From Bacteroidales bacterium UBA5833 (lineage in GTDB: Bacteria > Bacteroidota > Bacteroidia > Bacteroidales > Lentimicrobiaceae), in assembly GCA_002433025.1 (NCBI GenBank), contig DJGZ01000022.1, positions 167,538 through 231,537 of the forward strand: a stretch of DNA of 64,000 bases, in the 5' to 3' direction. The notes under the pieces are model-generated. The model did not search any database and was not told where the DNA came from. It saw only the letters and a program-made list of their open reading frames with translations. The translations under genes and the position numbers were made by a program. Below are positions 18,733-26,405 of this stretch, one piece after another (position 1 is the stretch's first letter; every line of letters begins with the position of its first letter).

Positions 18733-19521
18733 TCAGAGCCCCAGCGACATGGCCAGCAACTCGGCAATGTCGTAGTTTTTTACCTCTTCCTGCTTGTCTT
18801 TGAACTTAATGCCGTCAGAAAGCATGGTCATGCAGAAGGGGCAGGCGGTGGCCACTATCCGGGCGCCGGTGGCCAGGGCTTCTTCGGTGCGTTCAGTGTT
18901 CACCTCCTTGTTTCCCGGCTCTGCTTCCTTGAACATCTGCGCACCGCCGGCACCACAGCAGAGCGCCTTGCTCCGGTTCCGGGGCATCTCGGCGGTGAGC
19001 GCCCTCAGGGCGGCAATCACAGCCCTGGGCGATTCATACTCCCCGTTGCCCCTGCCCAGGTAACAGGGATCATGAAATACAATGGTCTTGTCGCTGAAAA
19101 CCGCCGGGTCCGCCTTGATCCTCCCCTCCTCCACCAGCATCCTGAGAAACTGCGAATGATGCGTGACTTCGTATTGTCCGCCCAGGTCGGGATATTCGTT
19201 TTTGAAAATATTGAAACAATGCGGGCAGCAGGTGATGATCTTTTTGACATTATAGGCCTTCAGCGTTTCAATCACCGTCAGGGCCTGCATCTGAAAGGTC
19301 ATCTCGTCACCTGCCCTGCGGGCAGGATCGCCGGTGCAGGTCTCCTCTGTGCCCAGCACGGCATAACTGACTCCGGCATGATGCAGAAGCCGCACAAAAG
19401 CACGGGTTACTTTCTGATAGCGCTCATCAAAAGCGCCTGCACAGCCAACCCAGAAAAGGTATTCAGGGGTTTCGCCCAATGCAGCGAGATCGGACATTAA
19501 AGGGACTTTGATTGTGTTCAT
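18733..19521 (-). CDS. CCG-domain iron-sulfur protein (HdrB/GlpC-like)
   Basis: A 262-residue protein with two cysteine-rich CCG-type domains of the heterodisulfide reductase B / GlpC / LutA family. Visible cysteine motifs: VGCAGAFDERY, CCPHCFNIFKNEYP, FHDPCYLGRGNGEYE, LCCGAGGAQMF and ATACPFCMTML. Such proteins bind a non-cubane [4Fe-4S] cluster and pass electrons to or from a partner. The likely partner is the membrane iron-sulfur protein at 20234-21523, separated here by an S23-family gene. The ATG at 19521 lies inside a tandem octamer array. Redox substrate unknown. Confidence 0.85.
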   Translation of the reverse strand: MNTIKVPLMSDLAALGETPEYLFWVGCAGAFDERYQKVTRAFVRLLHHAGVSYAVLGTEETCTGDPARRAGDEMTFQMQALTVIETLKAYNVKKIITCCPHCFNIFKNEYPDLGGQYEVTHHSQFLRMLVEEGRIKADPAVFSDKTIVFHDPCYLGRGNGEYESPRAVIAALRALTAEMPRNRSKALCCGAGGAQMFKEAEPGNKEVNTERTEEALATGARIVATACPFCMTMLSDGIKFKDKQEEVKNYDIAELLAMSLGL

Positions 19522-19555
19522 GTGTTCAGGTGTTCAGGTATTCAGGTGTTCAGGT
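19516..19555. repeat. Tandem 8-bp repeat across the start of the CCG gene
   Basis: Five consecutive octamers based on GTTCAGGT (variants GTTCATGT first and ATTCAGGT fourth). The first overlaps the start codon of the leftward CCG-domain gene (19519-19521) and the rest lie immediately upstream, where leader or promoter spacing would change with copy number. Confidence 0.75.
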
Positions 19556-19612
19556 GCGTAGCGTAGCAGCTTGCCCCGTTAATTCGATGGGGAAGTCCCG
19601 CAACTGCAGGGT

Positions 19613-20011
19613 TCAGGCGTTCGGATTATTTTCTGAAGTTTTTCTTCCGGTTGAAAGGTAACGGATCAATCCTAGAGTCCTGCTTCGTGTCTCTGTTGCT
19701 TTACTTCTGATTTCCTCTATTGCTTCGACCGGCAGATAATCCAGATCTTCAAGGTTGTAGCACATGCTTTGAATTTCACCTACAGAGCTTTGTGCGATAT
19801 CAAGAAATCTGATAAACTCATTTTTATAATAACGGCAGAAACCTTCCGCGATATTGTTCTGCGAAGACAACGCAGCCCTTTTCAACTGCGATCTCATATC
19901 CCAGTCATGGGAAAGTTCGCCCTGGCGACTATGGATAAATACCAGTTTCACCAAGTCCCTGGCCGATTGCCAGCAGGTAAGATCTTCAAAGCGTTCAATT
20001 TTTCCCGACAT
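19613..20011 (-). CDS. S23-family four-helix-bundle protein
   Basis: A 132-residue protein of the 23S rRNA intervening-sequence protein (IVP/S23) family: FEDLTCWQSARDLVK at the start, the LKRAALSSQNNIAEGF core and the FLDIAQSSVGEIQ segment are the family hallmarks. These small helical bundles form pentamers. They were first noticed in rRNA insertions but many, like this one, are free-standing and of unknown role. It sits between two iron-sulfur genes on the same strand. No rRNA is present. Confidence 0.88.
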   Translation of the reverse strand: MSGKIERFEDLTCWQSARDLVKLVFIHSRQGELSHDWDMRSQLKRAALSSQNNIAEGFCRYYKNEFIRFLDIAQSSVGEIQSMCYNLEDLDYLPVEAIEEIRSKATETRSRTLGLIRYLSTGRKTSENNPNA

Positions 20012-20233
20012 TTTATAAATTGTTAGTTTCCAATTATAGAAAATGATATTTACCTATTCGTGGATCATTGATTTAAGAATAATTCTTTTTAAGTCCTTGT
20101 TTTTTCAGCATTTTAACCTGCTGACTACCCTGACATCCTGCACAATGACGACCTTGTTATTTAAATCCCACATTCAAATAATATTGCATCACTCAGCACC
20201 AGAACACCTGCGCACAAGAACACCTGCGTACTT

Positions 20234-21523
20234 TTACAAGCCTTCCGCCCACTTCATCCTGTCCTCGGCAGGGTATTGCCAGGGGGCGCCGTTGTTCTGA
20301 ATGTTTTGCAGCATAGAGGCGATAGACGGGGGCATGGTGGCTTCTTCCATCACCAGGTAGCGCCGCATATCAATGATCAGCGTGGGGTGGTTGATGTTGA
20401 TGGGACATTCCTGGGCACAGGCATTGCAGGTGGTGCAGGCCCACAACTCCTCGGCTGAGATAAAGCCGCGCACCAGGGATTTTCCATCGTCAAAACTCAG
20501 GTCTTTGAGCAGGCCCGGGCCTTTCTCCTTCATTCTTGCCCGCAGGTCAACGAATATTTTGCGGGGCGAAAGCTTCTTACCGGTAATGTTGGCCGGACAC
20601 ACGGAAGTACAGCGGCCGCATTCGGTGCAGGCCAGGGAATCCAGGTAATTCTTCCAGGTAACATCCTCCACATCCTTCACCCCGAAACGGGCCGGTGCGG
20701 CTTGTCCTTCAGGTGTCGGGGCAAAGGCCGTTTCAGGATTCATCATCATCCTTACCTCATTGGCCACACTTTCCATGTTGGGCAGCTGTCCCAGCGGTTC
20801 CAGCCGGCTCAGCAACACATTGGGCACAGAGGTAAATACATGAAAATGCTTGGAGTAAGGCAGGATATTGGCAAACGCGAATATCAGCAGGATATGCAGC
20901 CACCAGCTGACCTCATGCAGTACAAAAAGGTCTCTTCCCTGCCCGAATAAAACCGGAGCCAGGGCCGCGCTCAGGGGATATACGCCTTCGTATCCGCCCG
21001 GATGCATCTGAACATACGTGAGGTTGATCCCTGCCAGGGAAACCATCAGCATAAAAATTATACCCAGGGCTGCCAGGGCATCAAGTTTCGACTTTTTCTG
21101 CATTTCGATGCCTGAAAACCGGCGAACGGAAATAAATAGCCGGCGACCCAGGAAAAGCAGCATCGACAGCATAATCACATACGCCATAATATCGCCCGAA
21201 GCCATCACCACATCGTAAAACCAGCCGGTGAAGGCCATGCTCCTTTCCAGGCCTGAAAGCCCGTCAATCACCATCTCAATGCTCCCCAGGGTAATGACCA
21301 TAAATCCCCAGAAAACCAGGGCATGCACCAGTCCGATCACGGGAAACCTGAATATCTTGGTCTGTCCGATGGCGACTTTCATCATCAGGCTGACGCGTTT
21401 TCCCCAGTTACTGATACTGAATGGCTTTGTAAGCGTGAAGAACTTATAGATCCTTCGGATGGTAAAGGCAAAGATGCCGAGTGTAATCAGCAATGCCACC
21501 GTAAAAATGATCTGTTTTGTCAT
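20234..21523 (-). CDS. Membrane iron-sulfur oxidoreductase subunit (HdrC/NarI-like fusion)
   Basis: A 429-residue membrane protein. The N-terminal half has about six hydrophobic helices with histidines resembling the NarI-type cytochrome b subunit. The C-terminal half has two [4Fe-4S] ferredoxin motifs, CTECGRCTSVCP and CTTCNACAQECP. This layout (membrane cytochrome plus HdrC-like clusters) is seen in quinone-linked complexes working with a CCG-domain HdrB/D partner, here encoded downstream at 18733-19521. It probably moves electrons between the quinone pool and a cytoplasmic substrate; which one is not shown by context. Confidence 0.85.
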   Translation of the reverse strand: MTKQIIFTVALLITLGIFAFTIRRIYKFFTLTKPFSISNWGKRVSLMMKVAIGQTKIFRFPVIGLVHALVFWGFMVITLGSIEMVIDGLSGLERSMAFTGWFYDVVMASGDIMAYVIMLSMLLFLGRRLFISVRRFSGIEMQKKSKLDALAALGIIFMLMVSLAGINLTYVQMHPGGYEGVYPLSAALAPVLFGQGRDLFVLHEVSWWLHILLIFAFANILPYSKHFHVFTSVPNVLLSRLEPLGQLPNMESVANEVRMMMNPETAFAPTPEGQAAPARFGVKDVEDVTWKNYLDSLACTECGRCTSVCPANITGKKLSPRKIFVDLRARMKEKGPGLLKDLSFDDGKSLVRGFISAEELWACTTCNACAQECPININHPTLIIDMRRYLVMEEATMPPSIASMLQNIQNNGAPWQYPAEDRMKWAEGL

Positions 21524-21946
21524 AAGTAGGTTTTATCCGGTGAAAAGCAGTTGCAAGATAGGAAATACTTCTGCAGTAAGCGAAAATCCCGCATGATTTT
21601 TATTGTATGCAGATATGTACATATCAGTAAATCATATTCCGGCAGCTATATGATTTATTTATGAATGCCTTCTGTCCCCGGCAATCAAAATATTTCACAA
21701 AGAAGCCACAAAGGAGGTTATTTTTCTCTGTGTTACTCCGTGATGCTTCAGTGTTCTCTGTGTAACTGTTTATTACACATATATTCAACCAGTTACGGGG
21801 ATCGATGTAAATTCTTTACCAGTAACGGCTCATTATATTTATACAATTATCCGGTCAGATTGTGGAGCTACCGTGGAAAAAAACAGCGCTTCAGCAAACG
21901 ATCAACCCGGAAAATAAGGATGGCCTCTAAAAAAAAGCAGAATAAT
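21524..21946. other. Non-coding gap upstream of the tryptophanase leader
   Basis: No convincing gene. Bases 21698-21770 resemble the degenerate CACAAAG/CTCTGTGTTACT-type intergenic sequence common in Bacteroidota. The open frame running through the region has no recognisable domain and is treated as chance. Confidence 0.5.
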
Positions 21947-21976
21947 TTTGCATTTATGAAAAATGCTTTACTTTTG
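21947..21976 (+). promoter_or_regulatory. Candidate tryptophanase promoter
   Basis: TTTG (21947-21950), an 18-bp spacer, and TACTTTTG (21969-21976), which fits the Bacteroidota -33/-7 consensus TTTG...TAnnTTTG. Transcription would begin near 21983, placing the small reading frame at 21997 at the 5' end of the leader. Confidence 0.5.
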
Positions 21977-21996
21977 ACCGCAGCAAGCTGAGTATT

Positions 21997-22077
21997 ATGC
22001 GTCAGAAAACACTCTTCCGGCTTACCTCAAAGACCATCTTCCGCAACATCAAGAACCGGGACGAATATCAGTTTTAA
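21997..22077 (+). CDS. Possible 26-residue leader peptide upstream of tnaA
   Basis: A short frame beginning MRQKTLF and ending NRDEYQF, rich in Lys, Arg and Phe. It starts about 14 bases after the predicted transcription start and ends 66 bp before tnaA. Position is like that of tnaC, but it has no Trp codon, so if it is a regulator the mechanism must differ. Coding status is not proven. Confidence 0.35.
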   Translation: MRQKTLFRLTSKTIFRNIKNRDEYQF

Positions 22078-22143
22078 TTGCTTTTATCCTGTCATTTTAT
22101 TGACGCAATTCATTTTATTTTTTACTTTAATTGATTTATTATC

Positions 22144-23520
22144 ATGGAATTACCATTTGCAGAATCATATAAAATCAAGATGGTGGAGCACCTCCGCCGC
22201 AGCACCCGCGAGGAACGCGAACAATGGATCAGGGAAGCCAATTACAACCTTTTCAAGCTGAAAAGCGAGCAGGTGTTTATCGACCTGCTTACCGACTCGG
22301 GCACCGGAGCCATGAGCGACCGGCAGTGGAGCGAAATGATGCTGGGTGACGAAAGCTATGCCGGCGCCTCTTCGTATTTTAAAATGAAAGACACCATCAG
22401 AGAAATCCTGGGTTTCGAATATTTCCTCCCAACCCATCAGGGCAGGGCTGCCGAAAATGTTCTTTTCTCCGCGCTGGTCAAAGCCGGAGATATCGTTCCC
22501 GGCAACTCCCACTTCGACACCACCAAGGGACATATTGAATTCCGCAAGGCCAAAGCGGTAGACTGCACCATAGCCGAAGCCTTCGACACCACCGTAAACC
22601 ATCCCTTCAAGGGCAATCTTGACCTTACCAAACTTGAAGACGTGCTGAAAAGCCATCCGAAGGAAAAAGTTCCGTTTATCGTGGTTACCGTTACCTGCAA
22701 CTCTTCGGGCGGGCAGCCGGTTTCGATGGAAAACCTGCGCGGCGTCAGGCAACTGGCCGACAAATACGGAATTATGGTGGTCTTCGACTCGGCCCGTTTC
22801 GCCGAAAACGCTTACTTCATCAAGACCCGCGAGGCAGGCTATGCCGGTAAAACCATACGCGAAATTGTGCTGGAGATGTTCAGCTACGCCGACGCCATGA
22901 CCATGAGCAGCAAGAAAGACGCCATTGTGAATATGGGCGGATTTATCGGCATGCGCAGTAAGGAACTTTTCGAAAAGGCTTCCGTTTTCAACATTATGTT
23001 CGAAGGCTACATCACCTACGGCGGGATGTCGGGCCGCGATATGAACGCCCTGGCCCAGGGACTGCGCGAAGGCACCTGCTTCGATTACCTTGAAACCCGC
23101 ATCAGCCAGGTGGCATACCTTGGTCAGCGGCTGGTTGACTTCGGCGTGCCGGTGCAGCAGCCCTTTGGCGGACATGCCATCTTTGTGGATGCCAAACGTT
23201 TTCTGCCCCAGTTACCCAGGGAACAGTTCCAGGCACAAACATTAGCCGTGGAGCTTTACCTTGAAGGCGGCGTGCGCGGTGTGGAAATCGGCGCCCTGCT
23301 GGCCGACCGCGACCCGGAGACCCGCGAAAACCGATATCCCGCGCTGGAGCTGCTGCGCCTCACCATCCCGCGCAGGGTTTACACCAACAACCATATGGAT
23401 TATGTGGCCACCGCCCTCGCCAATGTGTATGAACGCCGCAACAGCATCATCAAAGGACTGAAAATCACCGGCGAAGCCCCCATTATGCGGCACTTTACGG
23501 TTGATCTGGCCAAAGTATAA
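22144..23520 (+). CDS. tnaA: Tryptophanase
   Basis: A 458-residue PLP-dependent beta-eliminating lyase that splits tryptophan into indole, pyruvate and ammonia. PLP lysine is in SSKKDA (Lys257/258). The choice of tryptophanase over tyrosine phenol-lyase rests on three places: HFDTTKGH (Asp125; Thr in tyrosine phenol-lyase), GVRGVEIG (TnaA-like Val/Ile; Met/Arg in the other), and RHFTVDLAKV at the C-terminus (His; Phe in the other). The IDLLTDSGTGAMSD and PTHQGRAAE motifs are also present. No tryptophan permease gene is adjacent. A possible leader frame precedes it. Confidence 0.92.
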   Translation: MELPFAESYKIKMVEHLRRSTREEREQWIREANYNLFKLKSEQVFIDLLTDSGTGAMSDRQWSEMMLGDESYAGASSYFKMKDTIREILGFEYFLPTHQGRAAENVLFSALVKAGDIVPGNSHFDTTKGHIEFRKAKAVDCTIAEAFDTTVNHPFKGNLDLTKLEDVLKSHPKEKVPFIVVTVTCNSSGGQPVSMENLRGVRQLADKYGIMVVFDSARFAENAYFIKTREAGYAGKTIREIVLEMFSYADAMTMSSKKDAIVNMGGFIGMRSKELFEKASVFNIMFEGYITYGGMSGRDMNALAQGLREGTCFDYLETRISQVAYLGQRLVDFGVPVQQPFGGHAIFVDAKRFLPQLPREQFQAQTLAVELYLEGGVRGVEIGALLADRDPETRENRYPALELLRLTIPRRVYTNNHMDYVATALANVYERRNSIIKGLKITGEAPIMRHFTVDLAKV

Positions 23521-23669
23521 TCTGACTTTGTTTCCCGACCAGTGCAACCATTTACCAGGTTGATGAATGCTGGTCCGGACAACAAAAAATAAATCAGGAT
23601 ACGGAATAATTAAATTTTTCGTACATTTGCCATCCCAAATCGGGAACAATTGCAGCGTTTAACCTGCAA

Positions 23670-23743
23670 GGGCCTATAGCTCAGTCGGTTAGAGCACCTG
23701 ACTCATAATCAGGTGGTCCCTGGTTCAAGTCCAGGTGGGCCCA
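23670..23743 (+). tRNA. tRNA with CAT anticodon (probably Ile2, possibly Met)
   Basis: A full cloverleaf can be drawn: acceptor stem GGGCCTA/TGGGCCC, D arm GCTC..GAGC, anticodon stem CCTGA/TCAGG with loop CTCATAA, T arm CCTGG-TTCAAGT-CCAGG. The CAT anticodon may be read as Met or, after lysidine modification, as Ile (AUA). The GGGCCTATAGCTCAG acceptor/D region resembles Bacteroidota tRNA-Ile. Its 3' end is the left attachment site of the island. The encoded 3' CCA is absent. Confidence 0.93.
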
Positions 23744-23745
23744 CT
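23719..23745. repeat. attL (tRNA 3' end core repeat)
   Basis: 27 bp covering the T arm and acceptor 3' strand of the CAT tRNA plus two flanking bases; identical to 45922-45948. Confidence 0.92.
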
Positions 23746-23748
23746 GGA

Positions 23749-23828
23749 AAAATACAGAAAATGAAAGGAAAAACTTCATTTTCTGTATTTTAACCCTGAT
23801 TTTAAAGCGTTTGGCTTGCGCTTTAAAA
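23749..23828. other. Two strong hairpins inside attL
   Basis: Arm 23749-23765 is the perfect reverse complement of 23775-23791 (17-bp stem, 9-base loop). Directly after it, 23800-23809 pairs perfectly with 23819-23828 (10-bp stem, 9-base loop). They lie between attL and the integrase. They may end tRNA transcription supplied by the element, or shape the recombination site. Confidence 0.7.
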
Positions 23829-23831
23829 TGC

Positions 23832-23877
23832 GTTCTTTTCAATGTTTACGGCAATTTTTTCTACAAAATTTCTACAC
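23832..23877. repeat. Left copies of two end repeats (possible integrase arm sites)
   Basis: Bases 23832-23855 match 44792-44815 in 23 of 24 positions. Bases 23860-23877 match 45854-45871 in 17 of 18. Both pairs are in the same orientation, near opposite ends of the island, and both lie outside genes on this side. Confidence 0.6.
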
Positions 23878-23898
23878 AAATTTTAAAGTTAAGTTGCC

Positions 23899-25044
23899 AT
23901 GAACACTTCTCACTTCAGAATCATTCAGCGTACCGAAACAATCAGAAAAGACGGTACATGTTCGTTATATCTCTATGCGAACATTAATGGTGTTAAAAAG
24001 TACTTTACCACCGGAAAATCCATCCTGGCAAAACATTGGAATCAAAAGGCCCAGAAAGTTTCTGCTAATTGTAACGACTTCACAGAAATTCAGGACGCAA
24101 TTGACCTGTATCTAAGCAGGGCCAAAGAGTTCATTGCCCGCGCCAACATAGAAAAACAAACTATTGATCTGGATGCTTTCGAAAGAATGCTGCGTGGAGA
24201 AGTGTATGACCACACAGACTTCATCGCTTTCATGGAACATGATATCAAAAATAACTGTGGAAAATATTCGCAAGGAACAATAGCAAATTACAATGTACAG
24301 TTAACAAAACTAAAAGGTTTCCGGAAAAAGATTTCTTTTCAACAGCTTAATCCTTTCTTCTGGCGGGAGTATGAATCATACTTGTTTGGATTGGGCAATA
24401 ATCCGAATACCATACATAAAGCGTTCAGGACTCTTAAAGTTTTTATTAACAGGGCAATTGAGCAAGGAATTATTCAAGCTAATCCTTTTGCAAGAATAAG
24501 AGTTGAAAGAAATGAAGGAAACATGCAGTTTCTGACCAGAGAGGAATTGGGTAAGCTGGAAAAACATTACAAAGGATTTATGACTGCCGAACTGAAAAGG
24601 ACACTCCAATACTTTCTTTTTTCTTGTTATACCGGACTACGGTATTCCGATATTAGAGAACTAAAACAAAAGCATCTTTTTCTCGGAGAGGAAAGGCATA
24701 TAGAAAAAGTGATGTTTAAAACAAACCGGATAATCAGGATTCCACTTATTGAACAAGCAATAAGACTAATGCCTTCAAAAACGCTTGCAGAACTTCCGGT
24801 TTTTCATGTTTACTGCAATCAGGTAACTAACAGACACCTAAAGAGTATTATGAAACTTGCCGGAATTAATAAACGCATTTCGTTCCATTGTGCACGTCAT
24901 ACATTCGCTACTATTACTTTAGGGCTGTGTAACGATATTGCTGTAGTCAGTAAGCTACTCGGACATACAAAGATTGAAACGACTCAGATTTATGCTAAGG
25001 TACAGGAAGAGCAGAAAAGGAAAGCGATGGGGATGTGGGGATAG
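23899..25044 (+). CDS. Tyrosine recombinase / integrase
   Basis: A 381-residue site-specific recombinase of the Bacteroidota phage-integrase type. It has an N-terminal arm-binding-like domain (about 1-90), a SAM-like core-binding domain (about 105-200) and a catalytic domain with Arg248 (YTGLRYSD), His330-x2-Arg333 (FHCARHTFA), His356 (LLGHTKIE) and nucleophile Tyr365 (TTQIYAK). Given its position 150 bp from the tRNA and the flanking repeats, it is the enzyme that inserted this island into the tRNA 3' end. The gene ends at its own terminator. Confidence 0.95.
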   Translation: MNTSHFRIIQRTETIRKDGTCSLYLYANINGVKKYFTTGKSILAKHWNQKAQKVSANCNDFTEIQDAIDLYLSRAKEFIARANIEKQTIDLDAFERMLRGEVYDHTDFIAFMEHDIKNNCGKYSQGTIANYNVQLTKLKGFRKKISFQQLNPFFWREYESYLFGLGNNPNTIHKAFRTLKVFINRAIEQGIIQANPFARIRVERNEGNMQFLTREELGKLEKHYKGFMTAELKRTLQYFLFSCYTGLRYSDIRELKQKHLFLGEERHIEKVMFKTNRIIRIPLIEQAIRLMPSKTLAELPVFHVYCNQVTNRHLKSIMKLAGINKRISFHCARHTFATITLGLCNDIAVVSKLLGHTKIETTQIYAKVQEEQKRKAMGMWG

Positions 25045-25064
25045 GTATGAATGAATCTTTAATT

Positions 25065-25100
25065 AGCCACCTACAAATTAATGTAAGTGGCTTTTTTTTA
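25065..25100 (+). terminator. Terminator after the integrase
   Basis: AGCCACCTAC (25065-25074) pairs with GTAAGTGGCT (25083-25092), nine of ten positions, followed by a run of eight or more T. Confidence 0.85.
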
Positions 25101-25186
25101 ATACAAAGTAATGGCTTGATTTTCCCATTATAACGGGCAAGTTAATCCAGAAATAGAAGTAATATACGATAAAATTATGTAGAGTC

Positions 25187-25218
25187 ATTGACTCGGTATG
25201 CCTTTTGATGTATATTTG
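25187..25218 (+). promoter_or_regulatory. Promoter for the 52-aa / membrane protein pair
   Basis: ATTG (25187-25190), 20-bp spacer, TATATTTG (25211-25218), a full match to TAnnTTTG, 20 bp before the small gene. Confidence 0.55.
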
Positions 25219-25238
25219 TTAAATTAAAAATCACTTTC

Positions 25239-25397
25239 ATGAAAGTAGTACAATCTAAAAAAGCTCGTGAAATTTTCAAGGTTGAGAAAGATGGTCGTTC
25301 TGTCATTAAAGGGATACTGAAGTCTGGATCTAAAGATCCACATATCCATATTAGAGTTAAAACAAGTCAAGGTGAAATTAAGCTAGTAGAAGTTTAA
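25239..25397 (+). CDS. 52-residue protein of unknown function
   Basis: A small basic protein beginning MKVVQSKKAREIF and ending GEIKLVEV, rich in Lys and in alternating beta-type residues. It has a good promoter 20 bp upstream and ends four bases before the membrane-protein gene, so the two form an operon. No family recognised. Pairs of a small soluble protein and a membrane protein inside defence islands are often sensor/effector or antitoxin/toxin pairs, but that is only inference here. Confidence 0.6.
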   Translation: MKVVQSKKAREIFKVEKDGRSVIKGILKSGSKDPHIHIRVKTSQGEIKLVEV

Positions 25398-25401
25398 TTG
25401 A

Positions 25402-26208
25402 ATGAACATTGCTTTTAGCACATTAATTATTCTATTTATTGCAATTCCTGGAATTGTTTTCCGAAGAAGTTATTTCTCTTCATCATTTTCTCTAAATTAC
25501 ATCTCCTCAAATTTAATTAATGAAATTATATGGTCATTAATACCATCAATCTTATTTCATGCTGTTTTTATCATGTTCATTGAATACTATACTCCCTTCA
25601 TAATAAGGTTTGATATTCTTGGATTGTTGATACTTGGAACTAATGATTTTGAATCAATTAATAGATCCTTTGGCAATATTCATGACTTCATCAAAGAAGT
25701 TCTATTATACTTTATATTTATTACTTTTATAGCAAGCCTTATTGGTCATTGTTTTAGATGGATTGTTCGATGGTTTCGTTTAGACATAGTCATACCATTT
25801 TTGAAATATTCTAATAGATGGCACTATTTTTTTACTGCTGAATACCTTGACAGTCTGAGCGATTTAAAGAAATCTTCAACCGTATCGTTTGTAATGGTTG
25901 ATGTATTGGTGAATACGGTAAATACGAGTATAATTTATTCAGGATTAGCGGAAGATTATTTTCTTTCCAGAACATCTGAAGGGTTAGACAGAATTATTAT
26001 TAAGTATCCAATGAAAAAAGAATTTACAACTGATGGGGATGGTGATTTTATTGACATACCAGGTGATTATCTTTCGATTCCTTATTCTAAGATTGAAAAT
26101 ATTAATTTTCGTTATATGATGATCGAGCAAGATATGATGGCTGAGCAAAATAACCTTGCAATTAATGATGATTTAATAATAGGTTTGATTGATCAGGGAT
26201 TAGAGTAA
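25402..26208 (+). CDS. Membrane protein of unknown function
   Basis: A 268-residue protein. Hydrophobic segments at about residues 3-17, 45-65, 70-80 and 100-120 form a membrane domain. The second half is soluble, with SGLAEDYFLSRTSEGLDRIIIKYP followed by an acidic stretch and a C-terminal helix. No enzyme motif is visible. It follows the 52-residue gene by four bases and is followed by a ~200-bp gap before the helicase. Membrane effectors that kill or arrest infected cells are frequent in such islands, but nothing in this sequence proves that role. Confidence 0.65.
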   Translation: MNIAFSTLIILFIAIPGIVFRRSYFSSSFSLNYISSNLINEIIWSLIPSILFHAVFIMFIEYYTPFIIRFDILGLLILGTNDFESINRSFGNIHDFIKEVLLYFIFITFIASLIGHCFRWIVRWFRLDIVIPFLKYSNRWHYFFTAEYLDSLSDLKKSSTVSFVMVDVLVNTVNTSIIYSGLAEDYFLSRTSEGLDRIIIKYPMKKEFTTDGDGDFIDIPGDYLSIPYSKIENINFRYMMIEQDMMAEQNNLAINDDLIIGLIDQGLE

Positions 26209-26405
26209 TTGTGGCACTTATTTCAAACAGCTATTATGATTCAGAAATGATACGGATTTATTCTATATTGCGAAGAGTTTTCAGAAAGCTATTAGTGGAA
26301 GTTTATATAATTAGTTTCTTTTGTATTGCGCAAAACTTTTGATTTAAATTATAATGAATTATTTTTTTTCAAAGAACGGGTTATCATTTTCAATATACTC
26401 TCATC

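Noticed and set aside
19516..19555. CRISPR-like array
   Set aside because: Units are 8 bp with no spacers and no cas genes are nearby.
21665..21991. 108-codon frame upstream of tnaA
   Set aside because: It covers degenerate repeat sequence and a promoter match, with no recognisable domain.
22165..23175. Long open frame opposite tryptophanase (minus strand, about 336 codons)
   Set aside because: It has no domain and lies wholly under a well-supported gene; high GC codon bias on the plus strand explains it.
22144..23520. Tyrosine phenol-lyase
   Set aside because: Asp125, the GVEIG segment and the C-terminal RHFT motif are those of tryptophanase.
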